NCBI GenBank assembly: GCA_036389455.1
Contig: DASVPW010000115.1
Span: 1 to 64,000, forward strand
DNA length: 64,000 nucleotides
DNA from: JAJKJG01 sp036389455
Lineage (GTDB): Bacteria; Pseudomonadota; Alphaproteobacteria; Rhizobiales; Beijerinckiaceae
Direction: 5' to 3'
Shown: one piece after another, positions 32,209-40,915 of the stretch
Layout of the letters: every line of letters begins with the position of its first letter
How positions within the stretch are numbered: position 1 is the first letter of the stretch
Position numbers and translations under genes: made by a program
The notes under the pieces: model-generated
Database searches by the model: none
What the model was told of the DNA's origin: nothing
The model's input: the letters and a program-made list of their open reading frames with translations, nothing else

Positions 32209-34356
32209 ATGCAATCGCGCGACAGCGCCTCCGCGATCCGGTTCCTGCGATTGCTCATCGCGGCGTCGCTCGTCGTTCCGCTCACCCTCTTCGGCTATGC
32301 GAGCTTCACCAGCCATCGCGCCGCGTGGGCGGGCGCGGACGAGCGCATCGAGCGGACCCTCGACGTGCTCCAGGAACACGCCCTCAAGGTGTTCGAGACG
32401 GTCGAGCTGATGATCGACACGACCGACGAGGTGCTGCGCGGCTTTTCCGACGACGAGATCCGGGCCGGCGAGGCGCGGTTCCACGCCCGCCTGAAGCAGC
32501 TCCACGATGGGCTGCCCGAGATCGGGGCCGTCCTGGTGTTCGACCGCGACGGCCGCCTCCTGATCTCGACGGCGGACCTTCCGGCGCCGAGAACGGTCGA
32601 TTTCTCGGACCGGGACTACTTCAAGGTCCACGTCGCGGGCGGAACCGGCAACTACATCGGCGAGGTCCTCATCCCGCGGGTCTCGACGACCTACTTCTTC
32701 AACGTCAGCCGGCGCCGGACCGCTCCCGACGGCGGCTTCGGCGGCGTGACGGCGGTCTCGGTCCTGCCGCGGGAGATCAAGGCCTTCTACGCCCGCCTCG
32801 GCAAGGGCCTCGCCCTGTCGGCGAGCCTGATCCGGGCGGACGGCACGTTCCTGGCGCGCTATCCCTCGCCCGACGAGCGGCCGCTGCGGCTCAGGCCCGA
32901 CAGCGTCTTCGGGCGTGCGATCGAGGCCGAGCCGGAGGCCGGCATCTTCACGGCCGCCTCCCAGATCGACGGGACCGAGCGGCGGATCGGCTACCGCAAG
33001 CTCGCCGCCTACCCGGTCTACGTCCAGGCCGGGCTCGAGACCGCCGCCGTCCGGGGCGAGTGGCTCGCCACCCTGGCGAGCCACCTCGTTTTCGGAGTCC
33101 CGGCGACCGTGCTCTTGTTCATGATCAGCCTCCTGGCGCTGCGCCGCACCGCCCGCTTCTACGCCGAGGCCGAGCGCCGGGAAGCCGCCGAGGCCGCCCT
33201 CAAGCAGTCGCAGCGGCTCGAGGCCATGGGCCAACTCACCGGCGGCGTCGCGCACGACTTCAACAACCTGCTCATGGTCATCGGCGGCCACGTCGAGCGT
33301 CTTGCCAGGCAGCTGCCGGACCCGCAGCACAAGCGCTCCCTCGACGCCATCGCCATGGCGGCCCGGCGCGGGGAGAACCTGACCCGGCAGCTGCTCTCGT
33401 TCTCGCGCCGGCAGACGCACGAGCCCGTCGTCCTCGACCTCGCGCAGCGCCTCCCGAAGCTGCGCCACATGCTCGAGAGCTCGCTGCGGGGCGACATCCA
33501 GGTCGCGCTCGACATCCAGCGCGGCATCTGGCCGATCGCAGTCGATCCGGGCGAGTTCGAGCTCGCGCTCCTCAACATCGCGGTGAACGCGCGCGACGCG
33601 ATGCCGGGCGGCGGGATGCTGACGATCGCGGCCCGCAACGTCGCCGTCGGGGACGAGGACGCGATCGGGATCGCGGGCGCGTTCGTCGCGCTCACGGTCC
33701 GCGACACCGGATCGGGCATCGCGCCCGATGTCCTGCCCCGCGTCTTCGAGCCGTTCTTCACGACGAAGGAGGTCGGCAAGGGCACGGGCCTCGGCCTGTC
33801 CCAGGTCTACGGCTTCGCGACCCAATCGGGCGGGACCGCCACGGCGGCGAGCGCCGTGGGCTCGGGCACGACCGTCACCCTTTATCTGCCGCGCGCGGCG
33901 AAGGGCGCCGGCGTGCGCGACGCCCGGCCGCCCGAGGCCGCCCCGGAAGGGGGCGACGGCGGCAACGTGCTCCTGGTCGAGGACCACGCCGAAGTCGCCG
34001 AGGTCGCGCGGGAATGCCTTGAGGAGCTCGGCTGGCGGGTCACGTCGGTGTCGCGGGCGAGCGCGGCGCTCGAGCTGATCGAGGCCGGGCAGCGCTTCGA
34101 CCTCGTGTTCTCGGACGTCGTCATGCCGGGCGGGATGAGCGGCCTCGACCTCGCTCATCGCCTGCGGGACATCCGCCCCGACCTCCCGGTCCTGCTGGCG
34201 ACCGGCTACAGCCATGCCGTCCAGGAAGGCGCCGGAGAAGCGTTCACGATACTTCCCAAGCCCTACACCGCCGCGAAGATCGCGGCCGCCATCCGGGGCC
34301 TTTCGGAGCGCCTGGGCTCGAAGGACGCCGCCCGCTTGACGAAAGCCGGCGAGTGA
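32209..34356 (+). CDS. Hybrid sensor histidine kinase, paralogue of the 28571-30769 gene
   Basis: 715 residues from MQSRDSASAIRFLRLLIAAS. Two membrane helices, near 10-30 and 295-315, bracket a double-Cache-like sensor with FSDRDYFKVHVAGGTGNYIG. The kinase core has LEAMGQLTGGVAHDFNNLLM near 340, NIAVNARDAMPGGG, and GKGTGLGLSQVYGFATQSGG. A receiver (residues ~585-705) has VLLVEDHAEVAEVARE, FDLVFSDVVMPGGMS and ILPKPY. Its core is strikingly similar to the kinase at 28571, so the two probably arose by duplication with divergent sensors. Confidence 0.9.
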   Translation: MQSRDSASAIRFLRLLIAASLVVPLTLFGYASFTSHRAAWAGADERIERTLDVLQEHALKVFETVELMIDTTDEVLRGFSDDEIRAGEARFHARLKQLHDGLPEIGAVLVFDRDGRLLISTADLPAPRTVDFSDRDYFKVHVAGGTGNYIGEVLIPRVSTTYFFNVSRRRTAPDGGFGGVTAVSVLPREIKAFYARLGKGLALSASLIRADGTFLARYPSPDERPLRLRPDSVFGRAIEAEPEAGIFTAASQIDGTERRIGYRKLAAYPVYVQAGLETAAVRGEWLATLASHLVFGVPATVLLFMISLLALRRTARFYAEAERREAAEAALKQSQRLEAMGQLTGGVAHDFNNLLMVIGGHVERLARQLPDPQHKRSLDAIAMAARRGENLTRQLLSFSRRQTHEPVVLDLAQRLPKLRHMLESSLRGDIQVALDIQRGIWPIAVDPGEFELALLNIAVNARDAMPGGGMLTIAARNVAVGDEDAIGIAGAFVALTVRDTGSGIAPDVLPRVFEPFFTTKEVGKGTGLGLSQVYGFATQSGGTATAASAVGSGTTVTLYLPRAAKGAGVRDARPPEAAPEGGDGGNVLLVEDHAEVAEVARECLEELGWRVTSVSRASAALELIEAGQRFDLVFSDVVMPGGMSGLDLAHRLRDIRPDLPVLLATGYSHAVQEGAGEAFTILPKPYTAAKIAAAIRGLSERLGSKDAARLTKAGE

Positions 34357-34367
34357 CGATCCGCGGT

Positions 34368-34390
34368 GGAGCGGCTTTTGCGGCTGCTCC
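34368..34390 (+). terminator. Possible terminator hairpin after hybrid kinase
   Basis: GGAGCGGC and GCTGCTCC form an 8-bp stem with one G-U pair around a 7-base loop, 12 bases after the kinase stop. No T-run follows, so intrinsic termination is uncertain. Confidence 0.3.
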
Positions 34391-34405
34391 GTCCGCCCGG
34401 CCCAC

Positions 34406-34435
34406 TTTAGCTTTTACCGCGAGACGATCTACAAT
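34406..34435 (+). promoter_or_regulatory. Putative promoter for the HbpS-like gene
   Basis: TTTAGC at 34406-34411 and TACAAT at 34430-34435 are separated by 18 bases; the -10 matches TATAAT at five of six positions. It lies about 65 bases before the ATG at 34505 in a locally AT-richer stretch. Confidence 0.42.
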
Positions 34436-34504
34436 CCGGGCGGGCCGGGACGTCGGCTCGAAGCGCTCGCAGCAGGAAGCGGGCGATTGCAGGGGAGGGA
34501 CGAC

Positions 34505-35050
34505 ATGAACACGATCAAGAGCTTCGCTGCCGCGACCGCGATCGCGTGGTTGGCGGCGGCTCCGGCCTTTGCACAGCAGCCGCCAGCCGCAACGCCGGCG
34601 CCGGCCGCTGCGCCGGCACCGGCCGCCGCGCCGGCACCACCCATGCCTTATGGCGCGCCGATCACCCTGGAGCAGGCGAAGAAGGCCATGGCGGCCGCGG
34701 AAGCGGAAGCGCAGAAGAACAACTGGCCTGTCGCGATCTCGATCATCGACAGCGGCGGGCACGAGGTCCTGTTCACCAAGCTCGACAACACCCAGTACGG
34801 CTCGATCCGCATCGCGAAGGGCAAGGCGCGCACGGCGCTCGACCTTCGCCGTCCGACCAAGGCCGTCGAGGACGTGCTCGCCGCGGGCGGCGCGGGCCTG
34901 CGCTTCCTGAGCGTACCCGGGGTCATGGCGCTCGAGGGCGGCGTCCTGATCGTATCCGACGGCAAGATCACCGGCGCGATCGGCGTCTCCGGCGTGATGT
35001 CCTCGCAGGACGCGCAGGTGGCGCGGGCCGGAGCCGACGCCGCGAAATAA
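34505..35050 (+). CDS. Exported GlcG/HbpS-family heme- or cofactor-binding protein
   Basis: 181 residues from MNTIKSFAAATAIAWLAAAP, a signal peptide ending AFAQQ. A linker made almost only of Pro and Ala (PAATPAPAAAPAPAAAPAP) follows. The GlcG/HbpS domain starts at ITLEQAKKAMAAAEAEAQKN, with AISIIDSGGHEVLFTKLDN, RIAKGKARTALDL and VSDGKITGAIGVSG. Relatives bind heme or act as periplasmic sensors. GGGGAGGGACG precedes the ATG. It stands alone and its link to the glc cluster is only by family name. Confidence 0.86.
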   Translation: MNTIKSFAAATAIAWLAAAPAFAQQPPAATPAPAAAPAPAAAPAPPMPYGAPITLEQAKKAMAAAEAEAQKNNWPVAISIIDSGGHEVLFTKLDNTQYGSIRIAKGKARTALDLRRPTKAVEDVLAAGGAGLRFLSVPGVMALEGGVLIVSDGKITGAIGVSGVMSSQDAQVARAGADAAK

Positions 35051-35382
35051 CTGAGCATACAGGCGATCCGCCACCGTCTGTCGGCCGGTCTCCGGTAATT
35101 TACGACCTGAAGGCAAGGAAGGAGGCCGTCCGGCGGGCGGCCTCGCAAATCGATGCCTGCCGTTCAAGCATTGCCTACCGGCCGTCGGCTCGGATCTTTT
35201 TTGAAAGCAGCGATGAGGCGAAGCGGCGCTCTTGGTAGCGCCCCATCCCTCTCGTTCCCATATCCCCCCTGATCCGCCCCGAGTCAGCGATTCGGCCCCG
35301 TTTCGTTCGGCGCCCGTTCCGCCGTTAAGCTTGATCGTCCTTAGCGGAACGTTGCCCGAGCCGAGACTTCCATCTGAGAACG
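35051..35382. other. 332-base intergenic region before the helicase gene
   Basis: No gene is supported. It has two short hairpins: GAGGCCG/CGGCCTC at 35122-35144 with a 9-base loop, and GGCGCT/AGCGCC at 35225-35242. A T6 run (TTTTTT) sits at about 35199-35204 between them. Promoter elements for the helicase are expected in the last 100 bases but none stands out. Confidence 0.5.
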
Positions 35383-38300
35383 ATGCTCCGCCGCTCCCTT
35401 CCCTCGCAAGTGCGCTCCCGCGGCGTGACCGCCGTGCTCGGGCCGACGAACACCGGCAAGACCCACCTCGCGATCGAGCGCATGCTCGGCCACGAGAGCG
35501 GCATGATCGGCCTGCCGCTGCGGCTCCTCGCCCGCGAGGTGTACCAGAAGGTCGTCGACAAGGCGGGCGAGCACAACGTCGCCCTCGTGACCGGCGAGGA
35601 GAAGATCAAGCCCGACCGGCCGCGCTACTGGATCTCGACCGTCGAGGCGATGCCCCGCGACCTCGACCTCGCGTTCGTCGCGGTCGACGAGGTCCAGCTC
35701 GCCGCCGACCTCGACCGCGGCCACGTCTTCACCGACCGGCTCCTCAACCAGCGCGGCCGGGAAGAAACGCTGCTCATCGGCTCGGCCACCATGCGTCCCT
35801 TGGTCGAGGCGCTGATCCCGGGCGTGCACGTCATCACCCGCCCGCGCCTGTCGAAGCTCTCGTTCGCGGGCGAGAAGAAGATCTCCCGCCTCCCGCACCG
35901 CTCGGCGATCGTCGCGTTCTCGGCCGAGGAGGTCTATGCCATCGCCGAGCTGATCCGGCGCCAGCGCGGCGGCGCCGCCGTGGTGCTCGGAGCCCTCTCG
36001 CCGCGGACCCGCAACGCTCAAGTTCAGCTGTTCCAGAACGGCGATGTCGACTACCTCGTCGCGACCGACGCCGTCGGCATGGGCCTCAACCTCGACGTCG
36101 ACCACGTCGCCTTCGCCTCCGACAAGAAGTTCGACGGCTTCCGCTTCCGCAAGCTCTTCCCGGCGGAGCTCGGCCAGATCGCGGGGCGCGCCGGACGCTA
36201 CATGCGCGACGGCACCTTCGGGACCGCCGGGCGCTGCCCGCCGCTGCCGCCGGAGACCGTCGAGGCGCTGGAGAACCACGCCTTCGATCCCGTCCGCGTC
36301 CTGCAATGGCGCAACCCCGACCTCGACTTCTCGACGCTTGCGAAGCTGCAAGAAAGCCTCGCCGACCAGCCGCGCGAGCACGGGCTGATCCGCGCCCCCT
36401 TCGGCGAGGACGTGCTGGCCTTGGAGCACGTCGCCCGCGAGGAGGACGTGAAGGGCTTCGCCCGCTCGAAGGCCGCCGTCGAGCGTCTGTGGGAGGTCTG
36501 CCAGGTCCCCGACTACCGCAAGGTCTCGCCGGCGGGCCACGCCGACCTCGTCGCCACCCTATACCGCTTCCTCATGAAGGACGGGGCGGTGCCGGCGGAC
36601 TGGTTCTCGCGCCAGGTCGCGATGCTCGACCGCACCGACGGCGACATCGACACGCTGTCGAACCGCATCGCGCAGGTCCGCACCTGGACTTTCGTCGCGA
36701 ACCGCCCCGACTGGCTCAAGGACCCCGAGCATTGGCAGGGCGTCACCCGTCAGGTAGAGGACAGCCTGTCCGACGCCCTCCACGAGCGGTTGGCCCAGCG
36801 CTTCGTCGACCGGCGCACGAGCGTGCTCATGCGCCGTCTCAGAGAGAACGCCAGAATGGAAGCGGAAATCACGGCCTCGGGCGACGTCACCGTCGAGGGC
36901 CAGCACGTCGGCCGCCTGCACGGGTTCCACTTCGCGCCCGACCCGCAGGCGACCGGCGAGGAGGCGAAGGCCCTGCGCAACGCCGCCCAGAAGGGTCTGG
37001 CGAGCGAGATCGAGGCCCGCGCCGAGCGCTTCTCGGCCGCCGCCGACGCCTCCCTCGTCATCTCGAACGACGGCACCATCCGCTGGCAGGGCGACCCCGT
37101 CGCAAGGCTGGAGGCGGGCGAGAAGCTGTTCGAGCCGAAGCTCCGCATCGTCGCCGACGAGCAGCTCACCGGGCCCGCCCGCGAGAAGGTCGAGGTGCGG
37201 CTCAGGGCCTGGCTCAAGGCCCACATCGTGCGGCTCCTCGGGCCAGTCCTGCAACTCGAGGATTCGCAGGAATTGCAGGGGATCGCCCGCGGCATCGGCT
37301 TCCAGGTCGCCGAGGCGCTCGGGGTGCTGGAGCGCTCGAAGGTCTTGAACGAGGTCCGCAGCCTCGACCAGGACGGGCGCGCGGCGCTGCGCAAGCAGGG
37401 GGTGCGCTTCGGCGCCTACCACCTCTACCTCCCGGCGCTGCTCAAGCCCGCGCCGCGGCTCTTGGCGACGCAGCTCTGGGCCCTCAAGCACGGCGGCCTC
37501 GACCAGAAGGGGCTCCAGGACATCGCGATGCTGGCGAGCTCCGGGCGCACCTCGATCCCGGTCGATCCCGAGATCGCGAAGGGGCTCTACCGCGCCGCCG
37601 GCTACCGGGTCTGCGGCGGGCGGGCCGTGCGGGTCGACATCCTCGAGCGCCTCGCCGACCTCATCCGCCCGGCGATCGCCTACCGTCCGGGCCTCACCCC
37701 GGGCGCGCCGCCTCCCGGCGCCGCCGACAACGAAGGGTTCGTGACGACCATCGGCATGACCTCGCTCGTCGGCTGCTCGGGGGAGGACTTCGCCTCGATC
37801 CTGAAGTCGCTCGGCTATGTCATGGACCGCCGCCCCGGCCCCGCCATCACGGTGCCGCTCCGGCCGGCGGCGCCGATAACCCCTGCCGTTCCAGCGGCGG
37901 AGGGGGCGAACGGCGCGGAAACATCGGATGCCGTCTCGTCTGAAGCGCAGAGCCCCGCCGATCACGCTGCGTCCTATGACGCCGAGGCCTCCCCCGAACC
38001 TACGGCCGAGGCTGCGCAGGCCGAGGAGGCGCCACGCTCCGTTCAGCAGGCCGGCGAAGTCCCGCCCGCGATCGAGCCGGATGCGGTCGAGACGGAGGCG
38101 CAAGGGCTCGACTCCGCCGGCACCGACCATGCCCACGCGGCCGAGCTGATGGCGGAGGCCAGTGTCACGCCGGCGGCCGACGAGACCGTGCCCGAGGCGC
38201 CCCTCGAGGTCCCGCCCGCGCCGGACGAGACCGTGCCCGGGGAGCCGGCCGAGGTTGCGCCGGCTGTCGCCGAGGTCCTGCCGGAAGGGCCGGCTTCCGT

Positions 38301-38880
38301 TCCGGAGGAGGCCCGCACCCCCGGCGCCGCCGATGGGGTGGAAGCCCCGGCCGAGCCTGCGCCCCCGGCGGAGCCGGTCCTGATCGAGGTCTGGCGCCTG
38401 CACCGCCAGCACCGGGAAGGGGGCCAGGCCCGCCATGGGCGCGGGCGGCCGGACCAGAGGCGCGGCGAGCGCCGGGGCGGCCCGCGCCAGGACCGCCCCC
38501 AGGACCGTCCCCGTCAGGACGGGCCCCGCCCGGATCGTCCGCCCGGCGAGGAGCGCCGCGCCGAAGGCCAGGCTCCCGCTTCTTCAGGACAAGGCCGTCC
38601 CTACGGCCAGGGCCGTGCCCAAGACCGTACTCAAGGGCAAGACCGCCCCGACCGCCAGGGCCGGCCGGACGAGCGCCCGCGTCCGGACCAGCGCAGGGAC
38701 GCCCGCCGGAACCGCAACGGCCAGGGCCCGGGCAAGCCCTCGGGCCAGGGCCCGCGTCCCGAGCACCGCCAGGACCAACGTCCGGAGCGGCGCGAGAAGG
38801 CCCCCGACCCGAACTCGCCCTTCGCCAAGCTCCTCGCCCTGAAGCAGCAGCTCGAGGCCCGCGACACCGACAAGCGCTGA
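35383..38880 (+). CDS. Suv3-like superfamily II RNA helicase with long low-complexity tail
   Basis: 1165 residues. Walker A GPTNTGKTHLA near 20-30, DEVQ box AVDEVQLAAD, motif III GSATMRPL, and helicase C motifs VATDAVGMGLNLDV and GQIAGRAGRYMRDG are like mitochondrial Suv3. Residues ~470-820 are an alphaproteobacterial-specific region. From ~826 the sequence is Ala/Pro/Glu-rich and acidic; from ~1004 it is Arg/Gly/Pro/Asp-rich (DRPQDRPRQDGPRPDRPPGE), a likely disordered RNA-binding tail. It probably unwinds RNA in decay or ribosome work. The order with the S4 protein, fdxA and carD is conserved in the class. Confidence 0.9.
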   Translation: MLRRSLPSQVRSRGVTAVLGPTNTGKTHLAIERMLGHESGMIGLPLRLLAREVYQKVVDKAGEHNVALVTGEEKIKPDRPRYWISTVEAMPRDLDLAFVAVDEVQLAADLDRGHVFTDRLLNQRGREETLLIGSATMRPLVEALIPGVHVITRPRLSKLSFAGEKKISRLPHRSAIVAFSAEEVYAIAELIRRQRGGAAVVLGALSPRTRNAQVQLFQNGDVDYLVATDAVGMGLNLDVDHVAFASDKKFDGFRFRKLFPAELGQIAGRAGRYMRDGTFGTAGRCPPLPPETVEALENHAFDPVRVLQWRNPDLDFSTLAKLQESLADQPREHGLIRAPFGEDVLALEHVAREEDVKGFARSKAAVERLWEVCQVPDYRKVSPAGHADLVATLYRFLMKDGAVPADWFSRQVAMLDRTDGDIDTLSNRIAQVRTWTFVANRPDWLKDPEHWQGVTRQVEDSLSDALHERLAQRFVDRRTSVLMRRLRENARMEAEITASGDVTVEGQHVGRLHGFHFAPDPQATGEEAKALRNAAQKGLASEIEARAERFSAAADASLVISNDGTIRWQGDPVARLEAGEKLFEPKLRIVADEQLTGPAREKVEVRLRAWLKAHIVRLLGPVLQLEDSQELQGIARGIGFQVAEALGVLERSKVLNEVRSLDQDGRAALRKQGVRFGAYHLYLPALLKPAPRLLATQLWALKHGGLDQKGLQDIAMLASSGRTSIPVDPEIAKGLYRAAGYRVCGGRAVRVDILERLADLIRPAIAYRPGLTPGAPPPGAADNEGFVTTIGMTSLVGCSGEDFASILKSLGYVMDRRPGPAITVPLRPAAPITPAVPAAEGANGAETSDAVSSEAQSPADHAASYDAEASPEPTAEAAQAEEAPRSVQQAGEVPPAIEPDAVETEAQGLDSAGTDHAHAAELMAEASVTPAADETVPEAPLEVPPAPDETVPGEPAEVAPAVAEVLPEGPASVPEEARTPGAADGVEAPAEPAPPAEPVLIEVWRLHRQHREGGQARHGRGRPDQRRGERRGGPRQDRPQDRPRQDGPRPDRPPGEERRAEGQAPASSGQGRPYGQGRAQDRTQGQDRPDRQGRPDERPRPDQRRDARRNRNGQGPGKPSGQGPRPEHRQDQRPERREKAPDPNSPFAKLLALKQQLEARDTDKR

Positions 38881-38899
38881 GCGCATTGACTTGAAGTCT

Positions 38900-39003
38900 C
38901 CTCTCCCGCTTGCGGGAGAGGGTCAGGGTGAGGGGAGAGCCAGGCGTGCGGGCCCTCACCCGGTCCGCTTCGCGGACTCGACCTCTCCCGCAAGCGGGAG
39001 AGG
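38900..39003. repeat. Palindromic intergenic repeat, CTCTCCC family, copy 3
   Basis: A 104 bp element: left hairpin CTCTCCCGCTTGCGGGAGAG, centre GGGTGAGGGGAGAG...CCTCACCCGGTC, right hairpin CCTCTCCCGCAAGCGGGAGAGG. The left hairpin is identical to that of copy 2 at 13551-13570. It fills the whole helicase-S4 gap, and its terminal GGGAGAGG overlaps the place of the S4 gene's Shine-Dalgarno sequence. Confidence 0.87.
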
Positions 39004-39005
39004 TG

Positions 39006-39308
39006 ATGCGCGAGGATCGCCGGCGGCTCGACAAGTGGCTCTGGTTCGCCCGGTTCGCGAAGACCCGCTCGCTTGCCGCGAAGCTCGTGGGCGGCGGCCA
39101 CGTGCGGGTCAACGGCGAGCGCGTCGAGAACCCCGCCAAGGCGCTCGCGGTCGGCGACGTGGTCACGGTCGCGGCCGCGCATACGACCGCCGTGGTGCGG
39201 GTCGAGGCCTTGGGCGAGCGCCGCGGCCCGGCGCCCGAGGCGAGGCTGCTCTACGCCGAGATCGGCCGCGACGACGGCGCGCTTGTCAGGCTTGAGGACA
39301 ACGCTTAA
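39006..39308 (+). CDS. S4-domain RNA-binding protein, Hsp15-like
   Basis: 100 residues from ATG 39006. The S4 fold is visible in RRLDKWLWFARFAKTRSLAA, GGGHVRVNGERVENPAKALA and VGDVVTV. E. coli Hsp15 (HslR) binds stalled 50S subunits carrying nascent chains; this relative likely has a similar ribosome-linked role. Helicase gene, S4 gene and fdxA stand in the order usual in the class. The Shine-Dalgarno GGAG is supplied by the end of the upstream repeat. Confidence 0.88.
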   Translation: MREDRRRLDKWLWFARFAKTRSLAAKLVGGGHVRVNGERVENPAKALAVGDVVTVAAAHTTAVVRVEALGERRGPAPEARLLYAEIGRDDGALVRLEDNA

Positions 39309-39342
39309 GCCCGCCGCAAAGCGACCGGGGACAAGAACGCGA

Positions 39343-39681
39343 ATGACCTACGTCGTCAACGATAACTGCATCAAGTGCAAGTACATGGACTGCGTCGAGG
39401 TCTGTCCGGTCGACTGCTTCTATGAAGGCGAGAACATGCTCGTCATCCACCCGGACGAGTGCATCGATTGCGGCGTCTGCGAGCCCGAGTGCCCGGTCGA
39501 GGCGATCAAGCCGGACACCGAGCCCGGCCTCGAGCAATGGCTCAGGCTCAACGCGGACCTCGCGAAGAGCTGGCCGAACATCACGCGCAAGAAGGATCCG
39601 CCTGCGGACGCCAAGGAGTTCGATGGCGTTCCGGGCAAGTACGAGAAGTACTTCTCGCCCAATCCCGGCGAGGGCGACTAA
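39343..39681 (+). CDS. fdxA: 7Fe-8S ferredoxin FdxA
   Basis: 112 residues. The 3Fe-4S ligands lie in CIKCKYMDCVEVCPVDCF and the 4Fe-4S ligands in CIDCGVCEPECPVEAI; the 3Fe site keeps the family's KYMDC spacing. The C-terminal region EYFSP-like YEKYFSPNPGEGD is typical of alphaproteobacterial FdxA. It carries electrons in the cytoplasm. ATG 39343 lies 34 bases after the S4 gene stop. Confidence 0.94.
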   Translation: MTYVVNDNCIKCKYMDCVEVCPVDCFYEGENMLVIHPDECIDCGVCEPECPVEAIKPDTEPGLEQWLRLNADLAKSWPNITRKKDPPADAKEFDGVPGKYEKYFSPNPGEGD

Positions 39682-40126
39682 GGGGCACTTCCATGGCCCC
39701 GTTCGGGCGGGCGGACCGTCCGTCGCCCGGGAGTGGGAGCGCGGCAGGATCGGGCCTGCCATTCGCGGGAAGCACGGCTTTTCGGCGCCCTGGCGGCGGG
39801 TTTCGTCAGAAAACCTTTGATTTTCAGGCTTTCTTGTGCTAGCTTCCGTTTTGCCGTCGCATGCGCCCGACGCGCACCTCCAACCCCCCGCGAACGAGCG
39901 GCTCAATCAATGACTTGATCGTGAACGGCCAAGGGCAGGGATAGCTTCGTTATCCAGGTCAATGGGCGGACGGGCGTTTTGTTGCAATCGGCCAGGAAAG
40001 CAGGGAGCGGAGGCGAGCCTTCGTCACGAGGTTCGCCGCCAGAAGAGTTTTTGTCCTCCGGTGTCCCTGACCGGGAGACGATATGTCCCGCGGACGAGCG
40101 CGGGCCAACAGAGAGGTCCTTCGCGT
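39682..40126. other. 445-base region between fdxA and carD, likely carD promoter region
   Basis: No gene is supported. A locally AT-rich patch at 39805-39855 holds TTGATT (39817-39822), a 17-base spacer and TAGCTT (39840-39845) preceded by TGC, an extended -10. This would leave a 5' leader of about 275 bases before carD. The leader shows no strong hairpin that I can recognise as a known riboswitch. Confidence 0.5.
39817..39845 (+). promoter_or_regulatory. Putative carD promoter
   Basis: TTGATT and TAGCTT with a 17-base spacer and an extended -10 TGC. It is the best sigma-70-like candidate in the gap; the -10 core matches only partly. Confidence 0.4.
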
Positions 40127-40699
40127 ATGACGACTGCCAGGAAGACAGCTCAGCGTCAGGGGTTCAAGACCGGAGAGGCGGTCGTGTATCCGGCTCACGG
40201 GGTCGGCCGCATCACGGCCATCGAGGAGCAGGAGATCGCCGGCTTCAAGCTTGAGCTGTTCGTCGTCGCCTTCGAGAAGGACAAGATGGTCCTGCGCGTC
40301 CCGACCGCGAAGGCCGCGAGCGTCGGCATGCGCAAGCTCGCCGAGGGAACCCTCATCGCCAAGGCGCTCGAGGTGCTGACCGGCCGCGCCCGGATCAAGC
40401 GCACCATGTGGTCGCGCCGCGCCCAGGAATACGAGGCGAAGATCAATTCGGGCGACCTCATCGCGGTCTCGGAAGTCGTGCGCGACCTCTACCGCTCGGA
40501 GGCGCAGCCGGAGCAAAGCTACAGCGAGCGCCAGCTCTACGAGTCGGCCCTCGACCGCGTCGTCCGGGAGATCTCGACGGTGAACAAGATCACCGAGACC
40601 GAGGCCCTGAAGCTCATCGAGCAGAGCCTCGCCAAGTCGCCGCGCCGGATGAAGGCGGCGGAGGCCGAGGCCGAGGAGCTTCAGGACCAGGCCGCCTGA
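40127..40699 (+). CDS. carD: CarD/CdnL-family RNA polymerase-binding regulator
   Basis: 190 residues. The N-terminal RNAP-interaction domain, the fold also found in Mfd, shows FKTGEAVVYPAHGVGRITAI and ELFVVAFEKDKMVLRVPTAK. The C-terminal helical part has TMWSRRAQEYEAKINSGDL and AVSEVVRDLYRSEAQPEQSY. CarD stabilises open promoter complexes, notably at rRNA promoters. It is followed by a clear intrinsic terminator. Placement after fdxA is conserved in alphaproteobacteria. Confidence 0.94.
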   Translation: MTTARKTAQRQGFKTGEAVVYPAHGVGRITAIEEQEIAGFKLELFVVAFEKDKMVLRVPTAKAASVGMRKLAEGTLIAKALEVLTGRARIKRTMWSRRAQEYEAKINSGDLIAVSEVVRDLYRSEAQPEQSYSERQLYESALDRVVREISTVNKITETEALKLIEQSLAKSPRRMKAAEAEAEELQDQAA

Positions 40700-40730
40700 G
40701 GCGCGTCGTCCGCCACGCGAAGAACTCGGA

Positions 40731-40755
40731 AAGCCCGGCTCCGGCCGGGCTTTTT
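40731..40755 (+). terminator. Intrinsic terminator after carD
   Basis: AAGCCCGGC and GCCGGGCTT form a perfect 9-bp stem around TCCG, running into a run of five T. It lies 31 bases after the carD stop and insulates carD from the sox locus. Confidence 0.9.
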
Positions 40756-40915
40756 CGTTATCGCCGGGCGCGGAGGCGGCCGTCCGCCCCTTACAAGCCC
40801 GCAAGGGATCGAATATGTTTGGCATCCGTCGGTGCTCAGGGACGAGGCGTTCCGCTTTGCGCCGCCGTGGTCTATGAATGCCGGAAGACGCTGTCCGGTC
40901 GAACGGAGACGACCC

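Noticed and set aside
32104..34215. 700-codon minus-strand frame across the second hybrid kinase
   Set aside because: High-GC shadow: the plus strand has full kinase and receiver motifs, while the antisense frame shows none.
39700..39730. Intrinsic terminator after fdxA
   Set aside because: The best stem, GGGCG/CGCCC, has no following T-run and a poor inner loop.
39935..39960. DnaA box / origin in the fdxA-carD gap
   Set aside because: Only one TTATCCAGG-like match and no cluster or AT-rich unwinding element; the parS finding does not place an origin here.
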